Assembly (NCBI GenBank): GCA_001970955.1
Contig: MPUH01000212.1
Location: forward strand, 1 to 64,000
Length of the DNA stretch: 64,000 bases
Reading direction: 5' to 3'
Source: Stentor coeruleus
Lineage: Eukaryota > Ciliophora > Heterotrichea > Heterotrichida > Stentoridae
Position 1 is the first letter of the stretch, and each line of letters begins with the position of its first letter. A program made the position numbers and the translations under genes. The notes under the pieces were generated by a model. The model searched no databases. It was not told where the DNA came from and saw only the letters and a program-made list of their open reading frames with translations. Below, one piece after another: positions 9,584-20,573 of this stretch.

Positions 9584-9766
9584 GAAGTCTATATTTTTAT
9601 AATCTAAAATCCTATATGAAATCGATTTACAATTTTATTATTAAAAGTTTATAATTTCCAATTGAGATACTTAAATAAACCATACAATTTTCCTTATAGA
9701 TTATAAGTTTTTTATACAGGATTTCTATAAAACTATAACATCATAAAATAGAAAACATTTTATAAC

Positions 9767-11758
9767 TTATCGAAACTTCATAGCTCGATTGATTTCCTCT
9801 AACCTTGTCCTTTCAATTTCAGTATCCCTCCACATACGTTTTAAATTATCTTCACTTTCCTGAAAAGCACTGATTCTATTTTTATATTCTTCGATTTCCA
9901 TCATACAAATTTTCATAGATCCTTTCAAATTCATAATCTCATCATTCCTACGACTTAATTCATACCTTGTATTTTCCAGAATTTTCAAAGCATTTTCCTT
10001 TTCTAAAACCCCTTCACCACATATTTTTTCACTTACACACAACTGTTTTCTCATTGAATTCATTTCTTCACGCATTTTCCTAATAATTAAATCTTTATCA
10101 GAATCAGCAACTTGATAAGACTCAATTTTATCCATAATTTCATTTCTTGAAGACTCAAGTGCATTAATATAATCTTTTAATTGAATAATCTGATTATTTT
10201 GTCTTGATACAAATGCTTTTTCTGCTTCGAATGCTCCTTGGCAATCTTTTAATTCTTGCCTAGTTGCATAGATTTCATCATTAGATTTACGAAGTTTTAT
10301 ATGCATTTCTTCTAATTCTAGAGACATTTGTTGAAGTTTGGTTTCAGATTTAGTCAATTCCATGTTTTTGTTACTATTTTGAGATAGGATTTCTGTGAAG
10401 TTTTTTTGGAATTTCGTGTTTTCTGCTTCGAGGGAGAGTTTTTGGCTTTGGATTGCTTCGATTTGTCGAAGTGTGAGGGATAGTTTTTCTTCTGATTTTT
10501 GTAGAAGGAGACGAAGTTGGTCGTTTTCTTTTTGTGTTTGTCGNTTTTGGCTTTGGATTGCTTCGATTTGTCGAAGTGTGAGGGATAGTTTTTCTTCTGA
10601 TTTTTGTAAAAGGAGACGAAGTTGGTCGTTTTCTTTTTGTGTTTGTCGTTCGTGGGACTGGGAGTCTTCTAGTTGGAGTTTTAGTTGTTGGAGTTGGTCT
10701 TCAAGGAAAGACATGTTTCTTAGAGAGATAGAGTAGGAATCAGCTTTGGATCGCTCATCTTCATAGCATTTTTTAGCTGATTCTAAGTCTCTATTTGCCT
10801 GCTCAAGATAAATCCTATACTGCCTAATATCTTCATCCTTATACTTAACAGCCGATTTATTATCTTCATTTTCCTGCTTAGTTTTACTCACTTCCATCCT
10901 AAAATCTTCAATCACATCCTTAAGTTTCCTAATCTCATCCTGTGCATTTTCATACTTCTCTACTACACCTCTTAATTCCCTAATCTCCTTCTCTAAACTT
11001 TTCCTATTAGAATCCCTTGCTCTAATTTCCTCATTTTTCTCTCTTATATTCTCTGAAAAACCTTGATTTTCCTTAACAGCCAATCTAAGTTTATCCTGAC
11101 ATTGACTTAGTTCATCATCTAAATAACCCAATTTATTCTGATATTCTAATATAACTTTTCTATCTTCATCCCTTAAACTATGTAAATTGCTATTTTCATT
11201 TTGTAGTATATCAATTTGCCTTGTATAACTTTCAATTTGAGATCCTAATCTTTGTTTTGTTGTAATTGTAGCTTCAAATTCAGTTTTTACACCAATTATT
11301 TCTTTGTTAACAGAAGATAATTGGTTTTCAAGAAGTGTTTTTTGTTGATTAACTTTTTGGAGCTCAGTTCTTATCCTGTTGATTTCATTTTGTAACATAA
11401 CGTTTTTTGATTCAAATGATGTACATGTTTGTTTGAGGTTATAAAAATCTTCTATTGTACAACGATTTTCTGTTGTGATACCTTTTATGGTAGCTGAGGT
11501 TTTGTCTAGTTCGAATTTCAAGCTTTGGACTTGGTTTTCGCTTGATTTCAGACGGTCTAGAAGGTTCCTATTTTCTAACGTGATTTTTGAATAATTTTCC
11601 TCTGTTTCTCCAAGTTTGTTTTTAAGTATTGTGCACTCAGAAAACAGTTTGTCTATGTATTCACCTGTACGAGATTCAGAGCCGTAAAAATTTGTCCCTT
11701 GGCCTGGGATGTATTTAAAATTCGTACTTCGTCTTTCTGGAGTTAGTTGAGAACGCAT
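9767..11758 (-). CDS. Long coiled-coil protein
   Basis: The frame encodes 663 residues as printed. After a short N-terminal region (TPERRSTNFKYIPGQGTNF) the rest is almost continuous coiled coil rich in E, K, Q, L and N. A 35-residue exact repeat in the middle (QTQKENDQLRLLLQ... twice) coincides with the n at 10544 and is an assembly duplication of 105 bp, so the true length is probably 628. Because 105 is divisible by three, the duplication does not break the frame and could be mistaken for a real protein repeat. Such proteins are usually cytoskeletal or basal-body structural parts, but no family is recognised. Confidence 0.8.
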   Translation of the reverse strand: MRSQLTPERRSTNFKYIPGQGTNFYGSESRTGEYIDKLFSECTILKNKLGETEENYSKITLENRNLLDRLKSSENQVQSLKFELDKTSATIKGITTENRCTIEDFYNLKQTCTSFESKNVMLQNEINRIRTELQKVNQQKTLLENQLSSVNKEIIGVKTEFEATITTKQRLGSQIESYTRQIDILQNENSNLHSLRDEDRKVILEYQNKLGYLDDELSQCQDKLRLAVKENQGFSENIREKNEEIRARDSNRKSLEKEIRELRGVVEKYENAQDEIRKLKDVIEDFRMEVSKTKQENEDNKSAVKYKDEDIRQYRIYLEQANRDLESAKKCYEDERSKADSYSISLRNMSFLEDQLQQLKLQLEDSQSHERQTQKENDQLRLLLQKSEEKLSLTLRQIEAIQSQXRQTQKENDQLRLLLQKSEEKLSLTLRQIEAIQSQKLSLEAENTKFQKNFTEILSQNSNKNMELTKSETKLQQMSLELEEMHIKLRKSNDEIYATRQELKDCQGAFEAEKAFVSRQNNQIIQLKDYINALESSRNEIMDKIESYQVADSDKDLIIRKMREEMNSMRKQLCVSEKICGEGVLEKENALKILENTRYELSRRNDEIMNLKGSMKICMMEIEEYKNRISAFQESEDNLKRMWRDTEIERTRLEEINRAMKFR
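10440..10648. repeat. Contig-overlap duplication around n at 10544
   Basis: 10440-10543 repeats as 10545-10648 with one mismatch. The 105-bp period keeps the frame, creating a false 35-residue protein repeat. Confidence 0.9.
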
Positions 11759-12017
11759 ATTTAAATATAATATTTAATGCAAAATACATAAAACAACGAC
11801 TATAAAAAAATAACAAATTTTTTACATACAAAATCTTCTTCTAATCATATAATTTAATTATATTCCTTCAAAAACCCAATATCTTATTACCAAAAACCGT
11901 GCAAATTTAAACCGTTAAAAAGTCTGCCTTTGTGATTTAAAATTCAAAAACCGTCTCTGATTTTGGTTAGATTTTTTATATCATTAAAGTCAGATAAAAT
12001 TAAATTATAAGTTTATT

Positions 12018-14051
12018 ATGAGCCATTACTCAAGAGACAAACTTGGAAAATTTAGCTACGACGGTATTTCTGGCTTAAGAAATGCAAACGAAAGTTCTTC
12101 ATTTTATTCAAGAAGGGGAGCACCAAATCAGCTTAAAGCCCAAGTCCTACAAGGAGGACTTTTAAGACAAGTTTCACCATCAAGCAAGGCTTTAGCATCA
12201 TATAAAGCAAGTATTATGTCCCCAAAAAGTTCATCATCAGATTTCTTCACTACACTTGTAGCTCAGATGAGGAGAATAGATGAAAACTTTACCTTAGAAT
12301 GGACTGATGAGACTCCTTTGACCCAAGCTTTGAACTGTTTAATTCAAGCAATTAATGGTATAGAACATGAAAGAAGCCAGTGTCCAGATGGGTATATTCC
12401 TCAAGAAGGTGAAGAATATTATGAAGCTAATGAAAATTTAGCACATTTTGAAGAACTTCTTAAAGCGAAAGAAGAGAAACTCAAAAATGATGAAGCATCT
12501 TTATCTAGAGAAAAACAAATATTATCGAATGAAAAAGATAAAATTAAAAGATTAAAAGATCACTGTTTGACATTGGAAAAAGAACTACGGGAACAAAAAG
12601 CTGAATTAGATGCTAGAGAAAAAGAAGATAATGAAAAAATAAATTTAATAAAAGAAAAACTTGAAAGGGAACATCAGGAAATTGATGAGAAAAGACGTGC
12701 TCTTGATAGAGATACTCATGAAATTGAAGTGATTAAAGCTAAACTTGAAGATTTCAGCAATAGCCTTATAGCTGAACGTGAAGAACTTGAAATAGAGCGT
12801 TCGAAGATTTTTGAAAAAACTCTTGAGATTGATAAGGAAAAATGGAAGATTGAAAGCGAAAAAGCTATATTAGAAGAAAAACTTATTATAAACAACCACT
12901 TAAAAGAAAAAATTGATGAAGAGTTGATACAGATAGAATACGAACGGGCTGAGATCCTGAAATCTAAAATCGACCTCCAGTCTGATTCTTTAAAGCATTC
13001 AGAATATGCGAATGATGTAGAAAGTGAGAAAATCGCATTATCTGAACTCCAAAACAATCTTTACAACGAAAAACTAGCTCTTGCCGAAGACCGTGAAAGG
13101 TTGATCCAAGAAGAAGAGCGTATAACTCAAATCTTAAACGAACTCGAAGACGAAAAAAGGAAAATCTTCGAAGAAAGGAATAATGTCGAAAAAGATAAAC
13201 AAGCAGTCAAAGAAGAACGTGAAGCAGTAGATGAGGCATGGGATGAAATCGAAGAAAAACAAGGTAGCCAAACTGGAGGTAAAAACCCTAAAAACGAAGA
13301 CGACTATTCTCATATGCTAGAAGAGCTTCAGAATCAAATCATCAGCTACAACAAAGAAGTTGAAGCCCGAGAAAAAGATCTAGAAACGAAAAACCTGTCT
13401 TTAATGCAAAGAGAAGAAGAACTTGAAAGAAGAAATGAAGACATCCAAGCATTAGAATTCAGTTTACTTAGAGCTAAACGTGATTTAGAAGAATTATCAT
13501 TAGGGACAATCCCTGAATTAGAAACCCAATCTCAGCATATTCAACAAATCTTAGCTGATTTACTAGCCAAAAGATCAGAAGTTGATACTGGGTATAATCA
13601 ACTTCAAGCTAAAATTGTTGAATTTGAAAGGTCAAAAAGTTCAGGGGCACAAAGTCCTCAAATACAAAAACTAGCTGATGAACTTGAAGTGAAAATGCAT
13701 AAAATCAAAGAACGTGAAGATGAATTAGGGGAACTTGAAATCGAGTTGGAAAGAGAAAAAAAGGAAAATCTAAGCCATGCATTGTTTTTACAAAGGGCAC
13801 AAAAGGAATTTGAAATAGAATGTGCTAAGAAGGAAGCTGAAATACAGGCTGCGACTAAAAAACTCGAGAAACTTCAAGCGAAACTGGAAAGTGCGATTAT
13901 GCTTATGAGTTCTAAAGAGAATCAATTGATGAATTTGAAAGAGATTCTTATTGATGAGAGAAATAAATTAGCAAGTCCTGATTTGAATGATAGTAGGTAT
14001 AGGATTGCATCTCCAAATTCATTTAGTATGAATGATACTCCTAAGGAATAG
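12018..14051 (+). CDS. Long coiled-coil protein
   Basis: An uninterrupted 677-residue frame. Residues 1-80 are Ser/Gly/Arg-rich (SYDGISGLRNANESSSFYSR). A short globular stretch (about 80-120; FFTTLVAQMRRIDENFTLEW) precedes about 500 residues of dense coiled coil with many EKE/EEERE segments. A brief GSQTGGKNPKN break lies near residue 420. It is not assigned to a family. Its promoter is shared with the divergent coiled-coil gene at 9767-11758 (259 bp apart). Its stop lies only 30 bp from the stop of the convergent kelch gene, showing how short 3' flanks can be in this genome. Confidence 0.85.
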   Translation: MSHYSRDKLGKFSYDGISGLRNANESSSFYSRRGAPNQLKAQVLQGGLLRQVSPSSKALASYKASIMSPKSSSSDFFTTLVAQMRRIDENFTLEWTDETPLTQALNCLIQAINGIEHERSQCPDGYIPQEGEEYYEANENLAHFEELLKAKEEKLKNDEASLSREKQILSNEKDKIKRLKDHCLTLEKELREQKAELDAREKEDNEKINLIKEKLEREHQEIDEKRRALDRDTHEIEVIKAKLEDFSNSLIAEREELEIERSKIFEKTLEIDKEKWKIESEKAILEEKLIINNHLKEKIDEELIQIEYERAEILKSKIDLQSDSLKHSEYANDVESEKIALSELQNNLYNEKLALAEDRERLIQEEERITQILNELEDEKRKIFEERNNVEKDKQAVKEEREAVDEAWDEIEEKQGSQTGGKNPKNEDDYSHMLEELQNQIISYNKEVEAREKDLETKNLSLMQREEELERRNEDIQALEFSLLRAKRDLEELSLGTIPELETQSQHIQQILADLLAKRSEVDTGYNQLQAKIVEFERSKSSGAQSPQIQKLADELEVKMHKIKEREDELGELEIELEREKKENLSHALFLQRAQKEFEIECAKKEAEIQAATKKLEKLQAKLESAIMLMSSKENQLMNLKEILIDERNKLASPDLNDSRYRIASPNSFSMNDTPKE

Positions 14052-14081
14052 AAATAGTTATTAAGTATTAGATGTAGTAGG

Positions 14082-15623
14082 TTAATAATAAAAACCTTCA
14101 GGTGATGGATTTTCAGAAAGACGTGAAAGGGTTCTAGAACTTTTTTTGGATAATACAGAATGGACTCTTAGTGTTTTTTTAGCTTTGTAGTTTTCTACGT
14201 CAATAAGGAACTGTTTTTTTTTCTCTTCACGGCGAGCTAGGTCAACAACTTTTGTAGGGTCGGTTTCTAAGATGAACATATCGCTGCTGCAGTAGCAAGT
14301 GTTACTTACACCTCCAAATATAAACATATGACTTCCTGATACTACCGCGCAATGTCCTGATCTAGCTTGTGGCACTTCCCCAAGAACTTTAACTCTAACC
14401 CACAATAATCTTTGCATACACAACAAATATACATCATTAAAACAAGTATAAGTACTAGTCTGTGACATATCAATTCTCCCACCAAATATACATATATGAT
14501 TTGACTTTTCATTATAAACCATAGAATGTAAAAATCTAGGTGAAGGACCTTTTCCTTCAGTAATCACAACACTCCATACAAGTGGTCTTTTCCCAACAGA
14601 AACAAGCCACATAGTATCATGTGCTTGTTTATCACTACCAATCCCCCCAAAAATATAAATCCCAGGCTTTTGAACTTTATTCATACATGAAAAAGATACT
14701 TCATAAATACTAGTAAAAGCGTTTTGATCTTGATTTAAAACACTAACTGAAGTATGAAAAGCATTTTCTACAGGTCCTTCTAAATAAATACTTTTCCATA
14801 CACATTTTTCTATATTCAACAAAGCACAATCATTAAGTAAATTGTTTTTTTGATTTAATCCTCCATATATAAAAAGATGTTTTCCTATTATTGCCGCAGA
14901 ATGATATTTACGTGTTGATATATAAGTCCCTGATGTTTTCATATAATCCCATCTTGAAGGATCTGGGGTGAATATTTTTATACCATTAAGACATTCACGA
15001 AGTTTGTGTACGGTATTAAAATTTGTCCCTCCACCAAAGACTATTATTTTCCCTTTGTATTCTAAAGCAGTATGACCAAAACGTGGATCTGGTTCAACAC
15101 CTATTGGGTTTAGTTTTTCCCAATGATGAGAAAGAGGATGAAGTTTGTTTATGTCATGGTTTATACTACGACTTACTCCACCTATAAGGTAAAGTTTATT
15201 GTCGATATTAGTCAAAGTTGCTTCTTGACGTGTTTCAGGCCTCCAACCTTGTGTTGACATTTTATGCCAAAAGACTTCTATATCGTTTGGAAGTGGTTTA
15301 TCTGAGTTTTTTTGAGTTTTCGGTACGGGACTGTTGTTTTTGTAAAATGCTTTAACTGGGGTTTTTCTTATGTTTGGCATCAAAAAAAACTTGTCTTTGG
15401 TCCTACGCTCAAAATCTAAAGATTGAATTTCTGCAGTTCTCGCTCTGGAGAATTCGTTTTGTATTTCTTTGATTTGACGTTTTTTTGCTTCGAGGAGATT
15501 ACGCACATCTTTTGTGTCTGTACAGGATAAGGTTGTAATAAGAGTACCAAGTGCTGTGTCACCAAATTTTTTTGATGGAGTTTGGGGCTTAGGTGTCCCT
15601 GGTTCCTGATTTCTAAGGTTCAT
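14082..15623 (-). CDS. Kelch-repeat beta-propeller protein
   Basis: Residues 1-130 are a basic, helical N-terminus. From about 135 to 450 there are at least six kelch repeats, marked by GG followed by a Tyr/Phe-rich strand: LYLIGGVS, IIVFGGGT, LFIYGGLN, IYIFGGIG, ICIFGGRI and MFIFGGVS, with RFGHTA, RKYHSAA and RSGHCAV blade starts. The C-terminus is basic and Ser-rich. Kelch propellers bind proteins; in ciliates they occur in cytoskeletal and ubiquitin-related proteins, but no BTB, RING or other partner domain is present here. One continuous frame of 513 residues; start at the first ATG. Confidence 0.85.
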   Translation of the reverse strand: MNLRNQEPGTPKPQTPSKKFGDTALGTLITTLSCTDTKDVRNLLEAKKRQIKEIQNEFSRARTAEIQSLDFERRTKDKFFLMPNIRKTPVKAFYKNNSPVPKTQKNSDKPLPNDIEVFWHKMSTQGWRPETRQEATLTNIDNKLYLIGGVSRSINHDINKLHPLSHHWEKLNPIGVEPDPRFGHTALEYKGKIIVFGGGTNFNTVHKLRECLNGIKIFTPDPSRWDYMKTSGTYISTRKYHSAAIIGKHLFIYGGLNQKNNLLNDCALLNIEKCVWKSIYLEGPVENAFHTSVSVLNQDQNAFTSIYEVSFSCMNKVQKPGIYIFGGIGSDKQAHDTMWLVSVGKRPLVWSVVITEGKGPSPRFLHSMVYNEKSNHICIFGGRIDMSQTSTYTCFNDVYLLCMQRLLWVRVKVLGEVPQARSGHCAVVSGSHMFIFGGVSNTCYCSSDMFILETDPTKVVDLARREEKKKQFLIDVENYKAKKTLRVHSVLSKKSSRTLSRLSENPSPEGFYY

Positions 15624-15671
15624 TTATTATATTCTTTGATGATTTTAGAGAAATTTTCTTACAATTTATTT

Positions 15672-16265
15672 TTATGTTGTTAGTGAACTAGTGTTTATTG
15701 ATACTTGCTTAGGGTTAGATGTAACATTAGGTGATAATCTTTGATTCATACTTATAGATTCTTCTTTTGAAACAAAAGTTGTCTCAAGCAAAGCTCTTCC
15801 ACTTGAAAACCCTCTATTTTGACTATATCTTCTTTTATTTAAACTTGTTACAAGTTTATTAACAACTAAGAATGTTCTCCAGAAAAAAATGAAAGCTCCT
15901 ATATATATAAGACAGCATGCTATGATGATAATGACCTCTTCTATTGTGTCAACATTTTTTATTGTCCCTATGATAATAGTTATAACACAAACTACACCTC
16001 CAAAGTCCCAAGCTGCTAATAATATGATTTCTATAACAAAATGCCTTAAAACTTTTGATTTTCGACTATTAGCATCAATTTTATAACCTGTTATCCCTGA
16101 TATTAAAGTTATACTTGATGTCACTGCTAATGTAACTACAAGAGGCCAATGAGGGAAATATATTGTAAAAATAATAGCGGATATGCAAGTTACAGCACAG
16201 ATAATCAAATGATACAAGGAGTTTATTCGTATTCTTAATGTCAAAGTGTTGACATATTGTTCCAT
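15672..16265 (-). CDS. Four-pass membrane protein
   Basis: 197 residues. Hydrophobic segments lie near residues 17-37, 42-60, 78-102 and 108-130 (AVTCISAIIFTIYF, VVTLAVTSSITLISG, IILLAAWDFGGVVCVITIII, VIIIIACCLIYIGAFIFF). They are followed by a basic, Ser/Thr/Asn-rich cytosolic-looking tail of about 65 residues. The topology resembles tetraspan proteins, but the Cys signature of tetraspanins is absent and I do not recognise a family. It lies in a run of minus-strand genes with 48 and 66 bp gaps to its neighbours. Confidence 0.8.
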   Translation of the reverse strand: MEQYVNTLTLRIRINSLYHLIICAVTCISAIIFTIYFPHWPLVVTLAVTSSITLISGITGYKIDANSRKSKVLRHFVIEIILLAAWDFGGVVCVITIIIGTIKNVDTIEEVIIIIACCLIYIGAFIFFWRTFLVVNKLVTSLNKRRYSQNRGFSSGRALLETTFVSKEESISMNQRLSPNVTSNPKQVSINTSSLTT

Positions 16266-16331
16266 ATTATAAACATTTAAAATTCATAGAAAATTTCAGT
16301 GAGAATAGAAGTTGTTATTAGATAATTTTTA

Positions 16332-18083
16332 CTAAAGTACTTTCCCCACATCTTTTTCAAGGGTTTTTATCTCCATTTGTTTCAACCATATATCTTTATT
16401 TAGAGACTTTGTATACAAATCCCTTATCTTAGCCTCATTATCTTCTTGAGTTAAATTCATATCACTACTATATATAATCTTAGTATCAATATCTCTTTCC
16501 TTAGCAACTTTTTCCTTTAGTATTTTTTCTTTATTTTCCATTTGTTGTATCAAAAAATTAGCATTTTTTATATTTTTATCTTTACGTGCCATCTTTGATT
16601 CCTCACTTTCTACAGGAAAATCCAAACTTGTTGCATAAGCATCTTTTTTAATCTCACTTTCTTCAATCCTCCTACGTTTTTTCTCTTCAATTTGTTCATT
16701 TAACACCTGAAGATTATTTTCAAGTTCTTTTTTTCTATAAATTTCTAACTGTTTATAATAAATCTCATCTTGCAACTGTTGTTCATCCTTTTCTTTCCTC
16801 AAACGTATTTTATCAGTTTCTTTATCCCTAAGGTCTTTATAATAACTATTCAAAGCCCCTTTCATAGCTTTTTCCACATGCGATTTTTGTGTTCTTCTAA
16901 CATTCATATAATCATAAGTTTCCATAAATCTTGGAATTCCAACAGGTGGTTCTTTATTAGATATAGGTGATACTTCAAAGCTTTTAAAGTGTTTTTTCAT
17001 ATCTTCTTTCATACTTTCATTCAAATTTTTGCTTCTAGCCTCAGCGATATCCCCATGAGTAAAAGGAAAATAATTATAAACTTCATTTTTTTTCACTTCT
17101 AATTCCCTTTGTGCCCTTGTGATTTTTTCTTGAACTTGTTCCCTATTCGCTAAAATATAAGCTTTTCTTTTTTCAGCTTCCAAAGAACTTTTATTCAATT
17201 TATCTATTTGAGTTTCAACTTTAGACTCTTGGATTGTTTTAGTGTTTTCTTGAGCTTCTTTAATTTCTTCAAGGTCTTTAAATGTTTTTTTCTGTTTTAT
17301 TTGTTCTTGATGGAAACGAAGAAGATCTTCTGGGGATAAAGGTTGTTCAAAAGCTTGTTTACGAGTATAATTTTGCCGGAAATTAAATGTTGGATGGATT
17401 TCCCCGGTATAAAGAATGACTGGGGATAAAAGACTTGTATCAGTTTTATGTTTTAAACCTCGATAATAATTGTTTTGGTTTTTGGATACACCTTGATGGA
17501 TTGGGTTTGGATTTGATGGGTGGACGCTTGATGAGTGACTGAAAGCGGTGTAACGAGAAGTTCGAGGAGTATCGACGCTGGTGTAAGTTGAAGTTTTTGG
17601 TTTGTCATTGTTTAGAGATAATGAATTGAACTCGGCCCAACCTTTATTTACTGTAAGGTTACCAACTCGAAAGTGCAAAACAACTGTTCCACCACCAGTC
17701 ACCGAATTCGACAATTGCTGTAATGTTTCTTTTAAGCATAGCATAACTGTATCTCTATCAATTCCACATGCTTCAGCTATAGCAGTATAGCTTATAGGTT
17801 GTTCTTTAAAATTTCCAATATCTTGAGTCTCTGCAGAATTTCTATACAAAACCTTAGCATTTGCTAGAAAACTTACTGAAGGTATAAATTTTACAGGACT
17901 TGTAGGGCAGAATTTCCCAAATTCAACACAAATTGGAGCTTTTTGTTGTTGAATCGCACTACGGATAAATTTGGTCATTCCACTCCACACTTTATACATG
18001 ACTTTAGGGATTTGATCTACATTTTTTAAGCAGATTGGGGTCAAACTTGCAAATTTGAATAAGTCTATTTCTGATAACTGCAT
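16332..18083 (-). CDS. CCDC81: CCDC81-like protein with N-terminal HU-type domains
   Basis: The 583-residue frame begins with two segments typical of CCDC81: VWSGMTKFIRSAIQQQKAPI...FGKF near residues 33-58 and IDRDTVMLCLKETLQQLS...GGTVVLHFRVGNLTVNKG near 108-150. These are the eukaryotic HU/IHF-like domain pair. The remaining about 400 residues are low-complexity linker, then charged coiled coil with a basic YYKQLEIYRKKELENNL region. CCDC81 is associated with centrosomes and basal bodies in animals and is conserved in ciliated protists; a basal-body role here is inference. The frame is intact. Confidence 0.75.
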   Translation of the reverse strand: MQLSEIDLFKFASLTPICLKNVDQIPKVMYKVWSGMTKFIRSAIQQQKAPICVEFGKFCPTSPVKFIPSVSFLANAKVLYRNSAETQDIGNFKEQPISYTAIAEACGIDRDTVMLCLKETLQQLSNSVTGGGTVVLHFRVGNLTVNKGWAEFNSLSLNNDKPKTSTYTSVDTPRTSRYTAFSHSSSVHPSNPNPIHQGVSKNQNNYYRGLKHKTDTSLLSPVILYTGEIHPTFNFRQNYTRKQAFEQPLSPEDLLRFHQEQIKQKKTFKDLEEIKEAQENTKTIQESKVETQIDKLNKSSLEAEKRKAYILANREQVQEKITRAQRELEVKKNEVYNYFPFTHGDIAEARSKNLNESMKEDMKKHFKSFEVSPISNKEPPVGIPRFMETYDYMNVRRTQKSHVEKAMKGALNSYYKDLRDKETDKIRLRKEKDEQQLQDEIYYKQLEIYRKKELENNLQVLNEQIEEKKRRRIEESEIKKDAYATSLDFPVESEESKMARKDKNIKNANFLIQQMENKEKILKEKVAKERDIDTKIIYSSDMNLTQEDNEAKIRDLYTKSLNKDIWLKQMEIKTLEKDVGKVL

Positions 18084-19300
18084 TTTTTCAATATTTATGA
18101 AGTAATATTAAATTTTTATATAGGGATAGTTTAAAATTTGTATTTAAATGTGTGGTCATAGGATTTTAGAATTGAAATCATGATAAATAAAGAGATTTTA
18201 TATGGTAAAGTTGGATTTGATGCTATTGATAGTTTGTAAATATCCTCTGTTTCTATATAAAATATATACCCTATATCTCATTTATAATCCATTCTATACA
18301 TAAAAACTCATTTCTATATCTCAAATCCCTAACTATTTTTATATTAAAATTTTTTCCATTTACTTTTATATTTCAATTACTCCTATTTATTTCAGCCTAC
18401 AAAAAATATACATACAATTGATAAAANTATTTTTATATTAAAATTTTTTCCATTTACTTTTATATTTCAATTACTCCTATTTATTTCAGCCTACAAAAAA
18501 TATACATACAATTGATAAAAGCAGTTTAAAAACTGTATAAAAAACATAGAAATCGAGAAATTTTAGTAAATTGATCATGCTTAATTTCTGTAATGCATAT
18601 TTTCCTAGACTATTTTTTCACCTTCCAATTTTCAATAACCTGAAAATTATTCGCTCTTCTATCAATGAGCATATTCAGAAAAAGATCACAATTAAAGAAG
18701 GAAGTAAATATCAAAAGATACTATTAGAAATAATCACTTGAGAAAATTTATCTGATTTCATAGTTGATGCCTGCTAATAAGAAACTCGATATTTAAATAG
18801 TGATATTAGTTATTTTAGATATCCCTAGTATATATTCAAGAGTAAATTCTGATAGAAAAAGACATAAATAAGATTTAGCATAGAGAAAAAGGATTTTAAT
18901 TATTTTCCCATGACAATTTTTTATTTATAAGTTTATAAAGATTAAAAGCTATAAGTCAAATACCAAATTGATATAAATGTCAAACTTTTCTATAGAAAAC
19001 GAATATATATTGTTAAGTTCAAAGGGTCAAATCTGAAATCTAGTTTTATAATGATTTTCGATTGAAAATACAAATAAAATGATAATAGAAAGAGATAAGG
19101 TTATATACAAGTTTATTAAGTTAAGTAAGATAAGAAGTTTTTATGAAAATTATTAGTCAAAGCTAAGATAATAATTTCATTCTGTAATAATTAAATATAT
19201 ATTTATATATATACGTCATTTATTTTATATTCAATACCATGGGTACGCAAAAAATGAGGAAGGCATGATAGTAAGAATTTTTAATTGATGGTTTATATAA
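18084..19300. other. Intergenic, 1.2 kb
   Basis: AT-rich spacer containing one contig-overlap duplication around the n at 18427. A 54-codon plus-strand ORF at 18577-18741 has no recognisable feature. No gene is supported. Confidence 0.5.
18334..18520. repeat. Contig-overlap duplication around n at 18427
   Basis: 18334-18426 repeats as 18428-18520; intergenic. Confidence 0.9.
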
Positions 19301-19606
19301 TTACGCTTCTTCAGTCGGGGAATCTTTATTCTCTTCACTATTATCTTTTGTCAACTCTGCTGGTTTTTCTTCACCGCTTTCAATGGATTCTTTTTTCTTT
19401 GCCACTTCTTTGACGACTGGTTTTGCCATTGATTTTAAGTTCAGCTTGTTTGCTTTGGGCTTCGTTGATTCAATAAGCGATTTTATGGTATTTGTTAAAT
19501 CACTTATAAGTTTATCTTGCTCATCTAGTTTCGAGGTTATAGAAACAAGTTTTGAATCAATTTTTTCTTCCACCACTTGTCTGAATTTTTCCCAGTCAAT
19601 TTCCAT
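19301..19606 (-). CDS. Small coiled-coil protein with acidic tail
   Basis: 101 residues. Residues 1-48 form a heptad-patterned helix (KLVSITSKLDEQDKLISDL), followed by a Lys-rich linker and a Glu/Asp/Ser tail (GEEKPAELTKDNSEENKDS). It is not recognised as a family. The gene is supported by codon-like composition and by its flanks: the plus strand beyond 19607 is G-biased, as upstream of every other minus gene here. Confidence 0.6.
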   Translation of the reverse strand: MEIDWEKFRQVVEEKIDSKLVSITSKLDEQDKLISDLTNTIKSLIESTKPKANKLNLKSMAKPVVKEVAKKKESIESGEEKPAELTKDNSEENKDSPTEEA

Positions 19607-20573
19607 TATTTATTAGCGTATATTTTATATTGTTATATGAACTTTTGCTGAGATTCAGGTATTTATAGATTTTTTAATAAAGTATAGCTTTATGAATTAT
19701 ATTCATTATATATTTAGATTTAAATATCATTGTGTTGGTAAATGAGAAATACTTTTTATTAAGCCTTAGCATTTTTGAAATAAACTTGTTGGTTTAGGGA
19801 AGATTATAGTTAATGTTGATAAAAGGTTAGAATATTTTATGGGAAATATAAGGATAAGTTTGATTTGTATTTGAAAGTAGGATGAATTGAATAGGAAATC
19901 TAAGGAAAAGTTGTTTTTATGTAGAGTATAATTAAATATTAATAAAATAGGATGATGTTTTTGATTGTGTATTATATTTGATATATAGAGGAAAATAATA
20001 AACTAAAGTATTTGTTGTAGATAATGAATAAGAATGATGCGCAACTCCTTTAATATAGTATTAAATTTACCTTAAACTTAAACATATTAGAACCCTACCA
20101 CAATTTTTTCCCTAAACAACTAATTGCCAATTAATCCTCTCTAAAGTTATATTTTTAATATTTATACGACATATCATTTCAATACTTCATCAAACCACCT
20201 ATAAATTTTTATCCTATGTAAAACCTCACCTTAAAAAATACAAAAATTTACTAGTTCATTTTTCCTCTTAAAAATCTTCACAATAAACCCAAAGCAATTC
20301 CTAAACACATTCTAAAAACTAGAATTTATTCTCAATATCTCCAATAAACTAATAAAATATATATAATTTTAAAACTATTTTCAATAACCAAATTGTTTTT
20401 AATTCACAAACTATATTAAATATAAAAACAATTTCTCCTCATTATATCAAANAATTGTTTTTAATTCACAAACTATATTAAATATAAAAACAATTTCTCC
20501 TCATTATATCAAAAATTTTAAAATCCTTATGCATAATCTTTCTCATAATTTCTATTCTCTTTTCACTAATAAA
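19607..20573. other. Intergenic with a sharp G-to-C strand switch
   Basis: The plus strand is G-biased to about 20045, then C-biased to 20573, matching the 5' flank of the small minus gene and the 3' flank of the LRRC9-like minus gene. A 61-bp contig-overlap duplication surrounds the n at 20452. No gene seen. Confidence 0.5.
20391..20513. repeat. Contig-overlap duplication around n at 20452
   Basis: 20391-20451 repeats as 20453-20513; intergenic. Confidence 0.9.

Noticed and set aside
9767-11758. Exact 35-residue internal protein repeat
   Set aside because: The repeat borders coincide with an n and have the same structure as the eight other contig-overlap duplications, so it is treated as artefact.
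18577-18741. 54-codon plus ORF in the intergenic DNA
   Set aside because: No motif, no intron linking it to other open frames, and flanks lack the usual strand bias.
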